NCBI GenBank assembly: GCA_015956445.1
Contig: WIUZ02000004.1
Coordinates: 1,860,001-1,924,000 of the forward strand
Length of the DNA: 64,000 nt
Reading direction: 5' to 3'
From: Thelephora terrestris
Lineage: Eukaryota > Basidiomycota > Agaricomycetes > Thelephorales > Thelephoraceae
Both the position numbers and the translations under genes were made by a program. The notes beneath the pieces were generated by a model. It saw only the letters and a program-made list of their open reading frames with translations, was not told the origin of the DNA and searched no databases. Positions 11,492 to 30,117 of this stretch are shown here, piece after piece; within the stretch, counting starts at the first letter, position 1, and the number at the start of each line of letters is the position of its first letter.

Positions 11492-14400
11492 CGTAGACTT
11501 GGGGAAAGGGGAGAAGGGGGGAGGGGGGAGCGGCTGAGAGCCTTTCTTTGAACCAGAAGAAAGGACGACGAAGAATTGGGACTTGTTTGCAAAGAAGAAA
11601 ATTTCTCGGTTTGATCCCGCTTCTTATTAAAGGACGACCAAGGGCATCCCGTTTAGGAAGGTTGCCGTAAGTTTCAGTCGGAGCCCGAAAACCCTATTTT
11701 CCTCATAATCAGCCGGGATTTCATTGGTAAGGCTGCGGCGATTTCCCAGCAACTCATCGAGAACAAGGGAGAATATGGGAGAACAATCGAAGGTCCAGTC
11801 CACTTCTAGCCGGATCCTCGACCACGGCCGGTCCCTGTTTGTGTGTAACGGAGCCTGATCCATTATCGGTTTGAAGCGGAGTTTGAAACCGGTTGCGCCC
11901 GGACAGGCATTAGGGTTGTGGGCAAGTTTGTTTGGCTTTCCACACGACCAACGGGAAGAGGGCATCATCATCATCCTATCATCATCATCAATATCATCGC
12001 CACTCACCAGACACCCTCACCCAAGTTCCCATCTTGGATCTCCCGAGTCGCAGCACCTGAGGCCCAGTACAAATCACAGTGAATCTTGCTCCAGAATGGA
12101 GATATTTAGCACCCACGATCCCACTGTGACCACCAAGATAATCATCTCATTACGTCGTTGTCCTTCAGCTAAGCCACTTTCTCGTAATCGTGGTAGCTAG
12201 TCACCATACCGCATCCATGAGTACGGTGGGAACCCACCAAAAATTTGTTCGCCCTCGCCAATGGTATTAGATTGACGGCTGGATTCCGATTACTGTCAGC
12301 TTTATCATTTCGGTGGAAATTCGCTTCACAGTGCTCACAAACCTTTCCGGTTATCCTCGCGGGCCCGGCTCGGCATGCGAACAGGCGCCGATCTCCTGGA
12401 TTTAGGCCGCGCTCTCAAAAGCTCCGCCCCTCGTTCACCTTCGATCTCAGGCCAAAGGTCAATCGGGGTCTCTGATCCGTCACGCCAGTGGCCCGCTTGA
12501 GCTAGTCCGGAGTCTGGACATGACCTACAAAGTTCCCTGGGCTAAGCCATCCGTGAGGGGGGATTGGGAAAGGGTTTAGGACACCAGTCAATTCTAAAAT
12601 GACGTTCCAATCGCGACACGAGTTGCATCCACGAGGCAAGATAAGATGCAATTGAGCGAAGCGGACGATGCTGAGACCTCCGCTCGCGTAAGTGACATAC
12701 TCCCCACGCACGTCCTAGTCGGACATGTTACCCTAGCATTCGCTGTATTCATGCTGTTGACATCAGCGCGCTTCTATCAGATGCATTAACACGCTCACCT
12801 GGCAACCGCCCAATGTGGCTTCACTAATCCGCTCGTGCCAGGCGCATGATCAAAGATATCTTACTGCAGAAAGGCCTAGGATGATTGACGCCGCACCGAA
12901 ACTTTAACTCGGGGGACCGAACAAGCTGTAAATTTCTGAGGAAATTATCCGAGGAATGGCGCTGAGAGCAGCAAATCGTGGGCGCGAGGGATCCACGAGG
13001 CAGAAGAATTTCCTCAGTTCTGTCCGAGTCGCAGCAATTTTTTTTCAATCTTCCGGGGTGCCAAATGCTGTATTATACCACGTCCGCTAGAACAAGGGAT
13101 GATGGAGGACAGGAGGTGGAAATACGTTTATCGCGCTTAGCCGCGAGCCTTACCCTATGTTGCTCAATATCCAGAGCGTTATCAGAGTGCAAATAGTGGG
13201 AGACCGCCACAGGGAGGTTCGGGTACGCTCAACCGGAATCGAGGTTTGTAGGGGAGGGAAAACAGACAAAATCGGAAATCGCCAGAGTTCATGGACGAGT
13301 GAGATAAAGCAAGAAACCAGAATCACGTGCGGGGCCCCGAGCTCATTGACATCTCTGACCTCGGCACAGCTGGGTTAGCTGGAGCGTCCGTCGGCCGTCC
13401 TTCGTGAACCCTCTAGGCTCTCCTGCCTGCAAATCTAAACTCGTCCGGGCTTTCCTATCCAAGAGGATCCCACAAACAGGGTCAAACAGCTCCGCCTATA
13501 ATCCCGCTTCCAAGCACAGTTTGACGTGCGGGTGAGTCGAAATACTGGGAATCCGCGACACGTTATGGGCACGCCCCCCCGTTACTGGACCTTTTGTCAG
13601 ATATAGTTTCCGAGCCCCTGCAGGCGCGTGGCTGTCAGATCTACACACTGCGTCGCATCGGGCGTATGACACTTGGAGACACCCGAGTGAATAGACGGGA
13701 TCCCTTCTTGTCCTCATTGTTTTCAAGTTGCTTTGTGTCTTCACGCTCTAGCCTTGCGAGGCTAAGCTTGATATGCCTACAAACACCGATCGCAGTCTTG
13801 CCAGTGACGGGCTTCTTGAGTCAGGATCCTAGGGTCATTAAAACCATGTGTGGGAGGCGTTGCTTTGTAGGCTTCTGGCTTGCTCAGAGGAACCGTGGCG
13901 TCCCACCTATTACATCTGCGTGATTTGCGCCAGCCCGCGTTATCATTTGCATTAGACCAGTCTTTCAGTTCGCGCCTCAAGGCGAATGGATGGCCTTGGC
14001 TCTGAACTGTCTTTCCCCTGGTCATTAGACCATTTCCGGGTTTGGAAAACTTTTCTTCCGATGATTTGACTACTGGGTCCCAACGGAGTCTTTCGATGAA
14101 ACGTACAAGGCCAGTGATCCCTCTCAGGCAACGTGTTTGCTGGCCGTTCTCTCGTAAGATGGTGGTGCCAACCGACCTCTCCAAGCTTTGTAGGCGTCGA
14201 ACGTGAGTTCCTCATGCTCGATGTGACATCGTGATCCCAACACCAAGAAGGTTTCGCTCACCTTGATATTCCACCAACGTCTTCTTTACGAAACATGTGC
14301 CGAGAAAGTGCTGCCATGACCAGCCTTCCTCAAACGTTCGGCACGGCTAGCCGGGAACACTCCCTGTATCGACGTCGTATCTGGCCGAAGGGTTGTCATT

Positions 14401-14828
14401 GGGCAATCTGTCTATCAGAACATAAGCGACTTCCTTGAAGCGGTACAAAGGCCCGTGAGTACTAGAGCGGCTAGGGACAAGTAGCCGACTGAGGGATGGT
14501 CTGCATTTGCATGGAGTAGAGATGGGCGCCTGAAATGCGGGATTGATAAAACCAGCTGGATCCGACACGAACAACTCCCTCTCCCCGGCTATGCCACACA
14601 CTGAATCTGACATGCCGCTCGCGTACGTTTCACCCTGGCCACCTCTTTTAACCGTGGCTGGCTCTCCACAGCTGTTCGTCAAGGTGTAGGCCCATAGTGC
14701 CCTTTAACCCCAATTTGGCAATAGGTCCAGCTTGAGCCAGGTTTTTTTCTCACCCTGTCCTCGGGGACACGCACTCGACTTCTTCTCACACCTCCACCTG
14801 TGTATGGACCTTCGACCCTGGCTCAAAT
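11492..14828. other. 3.3-kb stretch without recognisable genes
   Basis: The longest gene-poor stretch of the window. Overlapping open frames on both strands (for example 13594-13923 plus and 13777-14184 minus) have no recognised motif and no clear splice partners. I see no terminal repeats, transposase or reverse-transcriptase motifs, and no tRNA-like B box. A short CAT microsatellite lies near 11962-11998. Confidence 0.5.
11962..11998. repeat. CAT/ATC trinucleotide microsatellite
   Basis: Imperfect run of cat/atc units (catcatcatcatcc...atcatcatcatcaat) in the noncoding stretch upstream of RING gene 2. Confidence 0.8.
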
Positions 14829-17453
14829 ATGCTTATTTTACATCCTGATTCGTGCTGCGACATTTGCAACGAGTCGTACGACCCTCAGAGGTCTCCATAT
14901 GCTATCGCCTGTGGCCACATTTTCTGTTGCGAGTGAGTCAGCCATGATCCACTCGTCATTGTGGCTCACAACGAATTGCCGCATATTCCTTCAGTTGCCT
15001 CAAAAAGTGTAGTCCGTCGCACTGCCCAGTGTGCAGAGGGGCTTACAGAAAAGAAAAGATTAAAAAGTTGCACGTTGAGACGACGCCCATGGGACGGGAT
15101 GAAATTTCCCGGGTCTCCTCGCCCTCCGCGATCGCCGAGCACTTGCAAATGGTCGCTATGGTGTCTGGTGAAGGGGTCCCGGATGTTGATTTCGACAGAG
15201 TCAGTGCTCGTGTCGACGAGTGGATTGCTTCACTTCCACAAAACCTGAAGCTCCAGGTGAGCCACAATTTCCCTTTGCTTCCGTATCTTCGCATTTTGCT
15301 TCCTTGCGCGGACCCTCGATCACCGTGACTCCACAATCGTCGGGATTCGGCTTGGGGATGAAAATTTTCTCGCGTTTGAAAGGTCTATGCTGACAAAAAC
15401 TTTGCTGTATAGTCGCAACCGGTTCGCCTTGCATTAGATTCAGTTAGACGTGCCAGAAAACTGCAGCGAGACCTCGAAACGGCCCGAACGGAGCGCCTTG
15501 CCACCGAACGAAAGCTCGATAGGGTACTAGATGATGTTCGGTGTTCAAAGTTGGTCGAGAACGGTTTATTGGAGTCGAATAGCAAAACTCTTGAGTAAGT
15601 TTCTCGACGTTTTGCCTCAGCTATTATTCAAACTTCTCTTTCAGACAGGTGAAGGATATATGCCAGACGCGGATCCCGTACTCACACACAGTTCCCAGCT
15701 TGAAGTTCTACAAAAGGAGTACGATATCCTTTTGGCCAAAACGTCCCCGTCACCTCCTGGTGATCGTTCCAGCTCACGCAGCAAAAAGCGAGACGAACAA
15801 AAGACCAATGGGACTACCAAGTCCTCGCACCCCGAAGTTATGTACACCATCACGCCCGGTGCACCGCATTCGGAAAGGGTCCTACCCTCCGCGCAACGAA
15901 AACAGGTTCAGAAACCAATTCAGGCGGAGGTTGAACCACGTACAGAACCCCGTCACCATAGGTCGAGGTCTGAGCAAATTCCCAGGGGGCTGGGTCTCCA
16001 CATTAATGGCTCGACCTCTGATTGGAATGGTACTGAAGACTTAGTTTCGACCCCGACCATGGGTTCTACCCCGAACCCCTCTCGCCGTCGTCTCAATACC
16101 ATGGCCAGTTTCGACAATCTTTCGATCTTATCGCCTCCGGTACCTGACAACAGTTTTGGGCTTCAACGGCTTCATGAGGTCCATTCGTCATCCGCGTCAC
16201 CTTCTCTCGCCGGTGGATCCACGCCATCGGTTTCCACGCCATCGATGCTTTCTTGGGGTACCGCGTCAGCTTCCACAATCAGCGTGGGAGACATGAGCTT
16301 CACTGGGCTCCCTGCCTTCCCCTCTGGCTCAAGTTTGAACCTCGGAGTTTCGGGGCTCCACGATTTTGATCATACGACTGCAGTGGACGAAGTAGACGAG
16401 TACGGAAATGACGAAAATGTGATGACGCCGTCCATGCGGCGACAACCAGAACTGGAGTACGACTCCGACTCCGATTCAGGGGTAGACCCTGGATATGCGA
16501 ATTCCCAACAGGTCGATAATCCTCCTGTGGCGCAGATTCGGAGAGCAAGCACGAGCCGCCTCAACCAATCAACAGCAGTGGAAAATCGAAACCACGAAGG
16601 ACTCACCGCACCGCGTCCTATGGGTCGATCGATCTCAGACAACATCTCCGCAATGCCGGCTTCCCGGCCCTTTGATCAAGGCGACGAGGAATTAGAGGTC
16701 CTCGGAATGCGATTCTCCCAATCTTTTTCGGACGTCGAACCCACGTTGTATGGTTACGGATCAGCAAGTACCCCTTCGTCGTTTGAACACCCTGCGCCAA
16801 TTCGAAGTGGCATGCGACGAGCATCAATCGCCACGCCCAATGTTCGTCGGCTTGAACTGGAAGGGGGAGAGGCTGAAAGGAGGTCCTCAGCCTCGCCTGC
16901 TTCTACTCGTCCGGCATTCCACCGATCGGTCACATTTTCCACCCCTAAGCCCGAAGAGCTCCCGTCCAAGAAGCATCGTGACCAGGGTCCGCACAGCACA
17001 CCCATGCTTGGTCCTCGAGGCGCGATTCCAAACCCAAATCTCCCGTTCCAAATACCATACCCGGAAAACATGAAGGGCCATCCTATCTCCTCACGCCGTG
17101 GCCCTAGCGAAGAGGCGACACGCAGAGGATTGGCCACGATTGCCGCGCCACCTCGCGACCTCCCTCCAACCTTTGATCCGACCTACACTGCGGTGGGTTC
17201 CAACAAACGGCCGTTACCCTCGACAAACCACCTGACTCCCCCGCTGACCCACCGACACTCACGGAGAGAAGGACAGCAGCCGAAACAGCCGACCACAGCG
17301 AGAGCAGCGCAACCTGTAATTGTATCGGGCATCGATGCTCAAACACAGGCATCCTCGCAGGCGAGGTCAACCGTCAGTGCGAACGTGCCCATCGTCGCAC
17401 CCCAACCCGTGAACCCGATCCGATCCTGGAATTGGAATGACAAGGCAGCGTAG
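14829..17453 (+). CDS. RING-finger/coiled-coil protein, family member 3 (768 aa)
   Basis: Largest paralog. It starts MLILHPDSCCDICNESYD; RING ligands at 10, 13, 28, H30, 33, 36, 45 and 48, identical in spacing to member 1. Exons: 14829-14932 (104 nt), 14995-15256, 15413-15594, the micro-exon 15645-15648 (acag) and 15699-17453. Coiled coil (RRARKLQRDLETARTERLA; QLEVLQKEYDILLAK) spans the micro-exon. The last 500+ residues are Ser/Pro/Thr-rich and probably disordered. An alternative single intron 15595-15691 would also keep the frame (D-S-QLEVL), so here the micro-exon is favoured by analogy with the paralogs rather than forced. Probable E3 ligase; substrate unknown. Confidence 0.78.
15645..15648 (+). 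other. 4-nt micro-exon (acag) in RING gene 3
   Basis: Flanked by two 50-nt introns, 15595-15644 (gtaagt...ttcag) and 15649-15698 (gtgaag...tcccag). It gives E-Q before LEVLQKEYD. A competing in-frame acceptor exists at 15691. Confidence 0.55.
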
Positions 17454-18707
17454 GTGGATCATGTGGACTGTGGTGGTGACTCGGGTTCATATAAGGCTGG
17501 ACGTTTTCTTACACGCTAGTTACTACATGCTAACCGCTTGCTTTCGATTCGAGGTTCCCTTCCCCTTCACGTTGCTCCTGTACTTCTCTTACACCTGCTC
17601 CATGTATGTACACGGCCTATATAGATCTGTTGTATCCTGTAGATTGTTGCCACCGAGGCCGAGGCCGCCATATAGATTCTCCTTCCCCCGACAAGATAAT
17701 TGATAACCTGGATGCGTAGCCGATATCTCCCGTTGGTCCGTTGGTAAGGAAGGAAATGTTGACATCTGCACCCGCACAGCCCGCTGGCTATGGTGGCTTC
17801 AGTGCTTGTCAGTGACCTAAATGATCCCGTTCGGACGTTGTCATGTGCCCAGGGGTTGTGTCACACGACTTGGAATCCTGCCCCGGGTTCCGAATGCGTA
17901 TGTACATGCGTCTGCATGAGCATGAGGGGGTTAATCACCGAGGTGGTCATGAAAGGGGTTTCGTCTCCTCCACTCTAATCGCTATGGTTCTGTTCGGGGT
18001 CACTTTGGAGATGCGCGCCTCAAGTTCTGTCTCCGCTGAATGATTCTGAGGATTCCACTAAAGAACGTCCTATCTATCAACCTAGCTTGAGATGGGTATG
18101 AGTTGTGCACGTGTGCGCCTCGAGGCCGTTCGTACTTCGGCCGGGGGGAAACCCCGCCTTCGTCCCGACCATCCCGGCAGGGCCCCTCATCCAGCTGTCG
18201 AGGTCACCACTTAGACTGTGACACACACAAATGGGGTGGGTTCTCGGCTGAAACGGACGAGGCCTTGGCTGCGCTTCTCCTCTTTGTGTAGACGTTCGCT
18301 CGTCCAACGTCTTCAGGCATTATTCGCTCTCCCGGACGAGGCCATCTTTTGTGGTGGTCGCCGTGAATGAAGGAACCAATACAGCTGGGGAACGAGCTTT
18401 GATTGTTACTAGCCTGTCCGGATTTTTGATTGGTATCTGGGCCAAAGCCCTAGGGGTGGAACGCCGCGCCGGAAATGCGTCGAATCTATTGCGAGCCTGA
18501 CTCTCGGCCACGCTATGCCCAATCACGAGAGCTATCATCGAACCCCTGCACCCTTGATGCATGTTCGCGACGTTTAAATACCATGGCACATCGGCCACCC
18601 TTGGTTTTTTTTCTTCCCTTGGAGGCCCGGCCACTTCGCGCCTTTCAACCCACTATCCCCCCCAACTCCCTTCTCGATACCATTTCCGCCTTTCCCTCTT
18701 CGGAATC
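17454..18707. other. Intergenic, no gene seen
   Basis: 1.25 kb between two plus-strand RING genes; no recognisable coding exons or RNA genes on either strand. Confidence 0.55.
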
Positions 18708-20331
18708 ATGCTCGTCATCAATCCTGAATCGAGTTGCGACATTTGCCTCGAACATTTTTCTGTAGACGGGCACCATAGAGCTCCCCATGCTCCCCGATGT
18801 GGACACGTGTTTTGTTTGAGGTAAGATAACGCCGACCGCCCGATTGTTCTGATTCTCCCTCCTTGTATCAATCTCAATCTTTACCAGGTGTCTCAAGTCC
18901 TTGACTCGAAGGGTCTGCCCTATGTGCCGGACTCCTTTCCAGCCCAGCGAAGTCACAAAGATCCACCTCGACCAACGAGCACGGTCTTCATCCGCAACCA
19001 ACTCCCCGACGATTGACGCCCCATCTCCATCAGATCCCAGCACCAAACTCGCCCGCGAGTTACACGATCGCATCAATTCGTTCGTTCAGACAGGAGCTAG
19101 CACTTCTGTCGCTCACTCTTTGACCGAAGACTGCAAGACATTCTTCCAGGAGAACTCCTCTACCGATGTGCGTATCAATTCCTTGGCAGAGGACTCGGGT
19201 GCTAACGGCGACATTAAGCATCAAGATTTTTACGTCACATACCAACTCCTCAATCACTTCCTTCTGGGTTATTACCGAGCCTTTTTCCAGGATCCTGCAG
19301 CGGCCGACAAGTCGCTGTACAAGTTCCAGACGGAGGTCCAGGCATATCACAAATCTTGGGAAAGCAAGTACCGGAAATTGACCAGGGAAATCGATGATCT
19401 CACCGGGAAACTCCGACTTGAAACCATGGCCAGGGAGAAAGAGGCTCTAGAACGTCAGGCAGCGGACGCAGTTTCCCAGGGCCTGAAAGATGAGCTGCAA
19501 GCTCAGGAGTCTTGGTGGCATTGGTGAGTGACGACTTTGCTAATCGCACCCTGTAATCCGGGTCGCTGATCCCTTCTTCGGAATTATCAGGAAGGTGAGA
19601 CATTCATTGCGATATGGTTTCTCCGGCGCACCCAACACTTTGTCTGATCTGATTATCAGCACGAAGAGCTTCGGATGAAGTATGCTGCTTTGCAAGCTGA
19701 GACCTCAGGAATGAGGGGTGCTCAAAAGCGGGCAACAACTAAATCCTCTGGCCCTTTCGTTGAATTCGACGAGAAGGATGACGATGACGTGTCGATCGAC
19801 AGCGACGATGAGACCAATCTTCTCAATCTGCCTTTAACCTTCCCAAAAGATTGGGACGGGTTTGTTGAAGATCGCAAGACATCGCCTCAGCCTCCTCCGT
19901 ACGACTACGTCGGTTCCTTGTCGATTATCTCAACACCAATGATCAAGGACGGCTCTCTCCGCGACGAAGGCCAGATGAAGGAATTGCTTTCCGATATCCT
20001 GACGGATCCATCTGTGATTTCTCGTCGACGAACTCTTGACGCTCCTTCTGCTAGTTCTAGCACAGGTTCCTCGTCGTCATCAGCTCGTCGTCCTACGTCC
20101 AGTCCGAACAATCCCCCGGTCTTTCCTGCCCGTCGATCGACTGTTTCCTCAATCGCACCAGCCCTGCCACCACCCCAATCCTCGCGCACCACAGAACCTC
20201 TTTCACAGCCTGATGTTCCGCTTTGGACACGTAAGCGATCTATACGCCCCGTGCCTCGCGATCACGACATGAAAGGGAAAGTTGCCGGAACAGTCGTGAC
20301 TCGCAGTCTGTCAGCCAGTGAAGCGGAGTAG
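18708..20331 (+). CDS. RING-finger/coiled-coil protein, family member 4 (474 aa)
   Basis: It starts MLVINPESSCDICLEHF; the RING is three residues longer between the first Cys pair and CGHVFC than in its paralogs, and ends CPMCRTPF. Exons: 18708-18820, 18888-19523, the micro-exon 19591-19594 (gaag) and 19660-20331. The RING intron again follows CGHVFCLR. A long helical region precedes the micro-exon (YRKLTREIDDLTGKL...) and the C-terminus has an acidic patch (DEKDDDDVSIDSDDE) and a Ser-rich tail. Probable E3 ligase of the same family as the genes at 3441, 10082 and 14829; no closer functional name is justified. Confidence 0.82.
19591..19594 (+). other. 4-nt micro-exon (gaag) in RING gene 4
   Basis: Flanked by introns 19524-19590 (gtgagt...atcag) and 19595-19659 (gtgaga...atcag). 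It completes a Trp codon and adds Lys (phase 2 to 0) before HEELRMKYAALQ. Confidence 0.7.
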
Positions 20332-20777
20332 TGGTCTCAATCGTTGTCAAATTGCTATTTTTCGCTCGCTTTCGTTGTCTTGAACACTTCATTCCTTTTC
20401 TTTCTTCGCTTGCTTTTCTGACCTTGACGGTTCCTTATTGCACGACGCCTCTCGATGGGGGAACGCCAGTGTATCACGCGGATTGTGTCACCGGTGTATG
20501 ATCTAGGAGACAACGGAATTAACTATCGAACACATATGTAACATATCATGTATGACAACAATTATCACGGCAAAGATGGTCTTGGATACCCGCGGGAAAC
20601 AGTCTGGCTCAAGGTTGGGTTCACGTGATGACACGTAGCGGGGTTCGCGTATACGTGGTGCGCGTTTTATAATGAATTACGATAATGTAGTCGATAGGCA
20701 CACCGTGAATATGCAAGTTTACATCGAAATAAGTGTGGTATCCATCCCAACAGGGGCGCAGCTCTGTACCGAACAGC
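20332..20777. other. Convergent intergenic region with one TCACGTGA site
   Basis: Holds the 3' flanks of RING gene 4 and the Sec61-beta gene. The pyrimidine-rich stretch after 20340 is probably 3' UTR. A perfect TCACGTGA palindrome lies at 20621-20628. Confidence 0.5.
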
Positions 20778-21244
20778 TTATTTCGTGAAGCTCTTGATAA
20801 TTTTGGCAGAGATGTGCAGGAAGAAGATGGAGGCAATGAAGGAGAGTGACAGTACAAGAACGATGAATGGGTCACTGTCCAGACAGATTATTAAGATATT
20901 TGGTTGGTTGCATAAACGAGGGGTACTCACACCCTGAGGCCTGGTGAATCGTCTGTATACAGTTTGAGCATGGTGTTCGATGAACCGCCTGCGCCTGCTG
21001 CCCGTGTTGAGTTGGGCTTCGAAACGGTGCTGCCAGTAGCTCGCCGTCTGACCAGATGAAGTACTCAGTGCTCCAGCTCATTGCGCGTTGCACACGATGA
21101 CATACCTAACGCCAGCACCAGGTGGTTTGGCGACAGCGGAAGCAGAGCGACCGGGAAGAGAAGGTTTGGGAGCGTCTGAGTCGGACTGGCCAAAGTAGTC
21201 AAGCCCCATACTTTGAACTCACGACGACGAACACGGCTTACCAT
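20778..21244 (-). CDS. SBH1: Sec61 complex beta subunit (98 aa)
   Basis: Tail-anchored subunit of the ER protein-conducting channel. Transcript order: exon 1 is the ATG alone (21244-21242), then 21185-21106, 21047-20931 and 20874-20778. The protein reads MSDSDAPKPSLPGRSAS..., a basic and Gly/Ala-rich cytosolic segment (VRRRATGSTVSKPNSTRAAG), the conserved MLKLYTDDSPGLRVDPFIVL, and one C-terminal membrane span ending HISAKIIKSFTK. Size and order match Sec61-beta/Sbh1. Divergent from the R-SNARE gene across 103 bp. Confidence 0.95.
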
Positions 21245-21347
21245 GATATGTTTTGCGAGCTTGGTCGTGGGCGGAGGCAAACACTGTGAGGTGCAGTCAC
21301 GTGGGCATACGTCTTGTACTTCTGGCACTCCCATCATCGATTGATCC
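21245..21347. promoter_or_regulatory. Divergent promoter of Sec61-beta and R-SNARE genes
   Basis: Only 103 bp separate the two start codons. It contains a CACGTG core at 21298-21303 (gtcacgtggg), a bHLH/Cbf1-type site. No TATA box is evident. Confidence 0.6.
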
Positions 21348-22291
21348 ATGTCGCTGGTACGCTGCTGAATTACGTCTTTCCAACCTCGTAGATAGCTTAA
21401 CACCTCGCTTTAGATCCACGCTCTGGTCGCACGGGGGACTACGATCCTCGCTGAACACCAGTCTGGAAAGAGGGACTTCTCCCAAGGTCAGAACACGCCG
21501 AGATAGCCGTTTCGGTAGCCCTCGGTCTCATCCCCCTGCTTCTAATAGCGACGCAAACGATCTTGTCCAAGATCCCCCCTAACAACAGCAAGCTCACCTA
21601 CGTCTGGGAGAATTATCTCTTTCATTATGTCTCTGAAGGTGGTTTCACCTTCTTAGTCATGGCAGACGACTCCGCAGGAAGGTTCGGACAGCCACATCTA
21701 AGCATTTGCTTCCGAAGAACCTGATTTGGGCCATAGGAGAATGCCATTTACATTTTTAGGGGAACTTCAGCGCAAGGTACGTTGGGTCCTTTCAATGCTG
21801 GTTTTCAACTGACCCAACTCAGTTCGCCGCTGAACCCTCTTCCTCCTCCGGTTCCCATGCCGACACTCCGGCGTATGGTCTCCAAGGGTCATTTTCCCCA
21901 GTCATTTCACAACTCATGCACACCTACAACACCAACCCGCCCACTGATGAGCTCACCAATGCCCAGAACCAGCTCGCCCAAGTGAAGGACATCATGGTTC
22001 AGAACGTGGAGCAGATCCTCAGTCGCGGCGAACGCATTGAGCTGCTCGTAGATAAGACCGATAACATGGCCAGCCAAGCAACGGCGTTTAGGCGTGGTGC
22101 AAGGACTGTCAGAAGACAAATGTGGTGGAAGAACACCCGTATCCTGGGCTTGAGCGTCGTTGTTGCTATTGTAAGTACCTCTTCGGCATTTCAAATAGCC
22201 TCACTGTTGATCTTGCTATTAGGTCCTCGTTTGGATCATCGTTGCACAGTTCTGCGGTGCTGCTCTCAATCAGTGCCGTTCGCAATCTTGA
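21348..22291 (+). CDS. R-SNARE with longin domain, VAMP7 type (223 aa)
   Basis: Membrane fusion protein of the endosomal/vacuolar route (Nyv1/VAMP7 class). Exons: 21348-21356 (ATG TCG CTG only), 21414-21486, 21549-21681, 21737-21776, 21823-22170 and 22223-22291. The N-terminal longin part reads IHALVARGTTILAEHQSG...WENYLFHYVSEGGFTFLVMA. The SNARE motif covers about residues 127-186 with the zero-layer arginine at about 153 (QILSRGERIELLVDKT). One membrane span follows (about 192-213, ILGLSVVVAIVLVWII). The gene ends 185 bp from the convergent BEACH gene. Confidence 0.93.
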
Positions 22292-22476
22292 AAGACAATC
22301 TTTATCGTTACGTTATGTTTGCGGCCGTTTCAGGCTCCCTTGTGTATAATACATGTGCTCTATATCCCTTTCATCCGTTCATCGCAGTATCTCAGAATAC
22401 AATCTCCGATGGGAACGCGTTTGATTCACAGAAACAGGACGGCCGCAATAACCCAAACGCATGCCACTCCTCGGGG

Positions 22477-29887
<7,411 letters not shown>

Positions 29888-30117
29888 TCGAAAGTACGGT
29901 CAAAGACCAACATGAAGTGGGGGTAAAGGGCAAAGTGTCGAATGTGTTGTCCACAGCACACTGACCGAAAATGCCGCCCAATGCCACAAGCGTGATCTCT
30001 CACGTGATCATGGGGGGGGGGGGGGGGGTGGGTTCAACCTCGGGAATCGAACTGTCTCTTGTTCTTCGTCACAAACCACGACTATCTTCTCCGTCCCTGG
30101 TCGGTTTCCCTGCACAA
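29888..30117. promoter_or_regulatory. Divergent promoter with TCACGTGA site and G17 tract
   Basis: 230 bp between the start codons of the BEACH gene and the Kre9-like gene. It has a perfect TCACGTGA palindrome at 30000-30007 and, a few bases on, an uninterrupted run of 17 G at 30012-30028. Confidence 0.55.
30012..30028. repeat. Homopolymer G17
   Basis: Seventeen consecutive G, from the base after t30011 to the base before t30029. Exact length is uncertain because homopolymers are often miscounted. Confidence 0.85.

Noticed and set aside
13594-14184. Overlapping 109- and 135-aa frames on opposite strands
   Set aside because: No motif, no signal peptide, no compatible neighbouring exons; length is within chance for this composition.
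15531-15698. In-frame upstream extension of the long exon of RING gene 3
   Set aside because: It runs through two introns with strong splice signals; the coiled-coil continuity is better when these are removed.
18141-18180. Hairpin-like GGGG-GAAA-CCCC near 18150
   Set aside because: A single short GC stem in GC-rich DNA; not part of an array and expected by chance.
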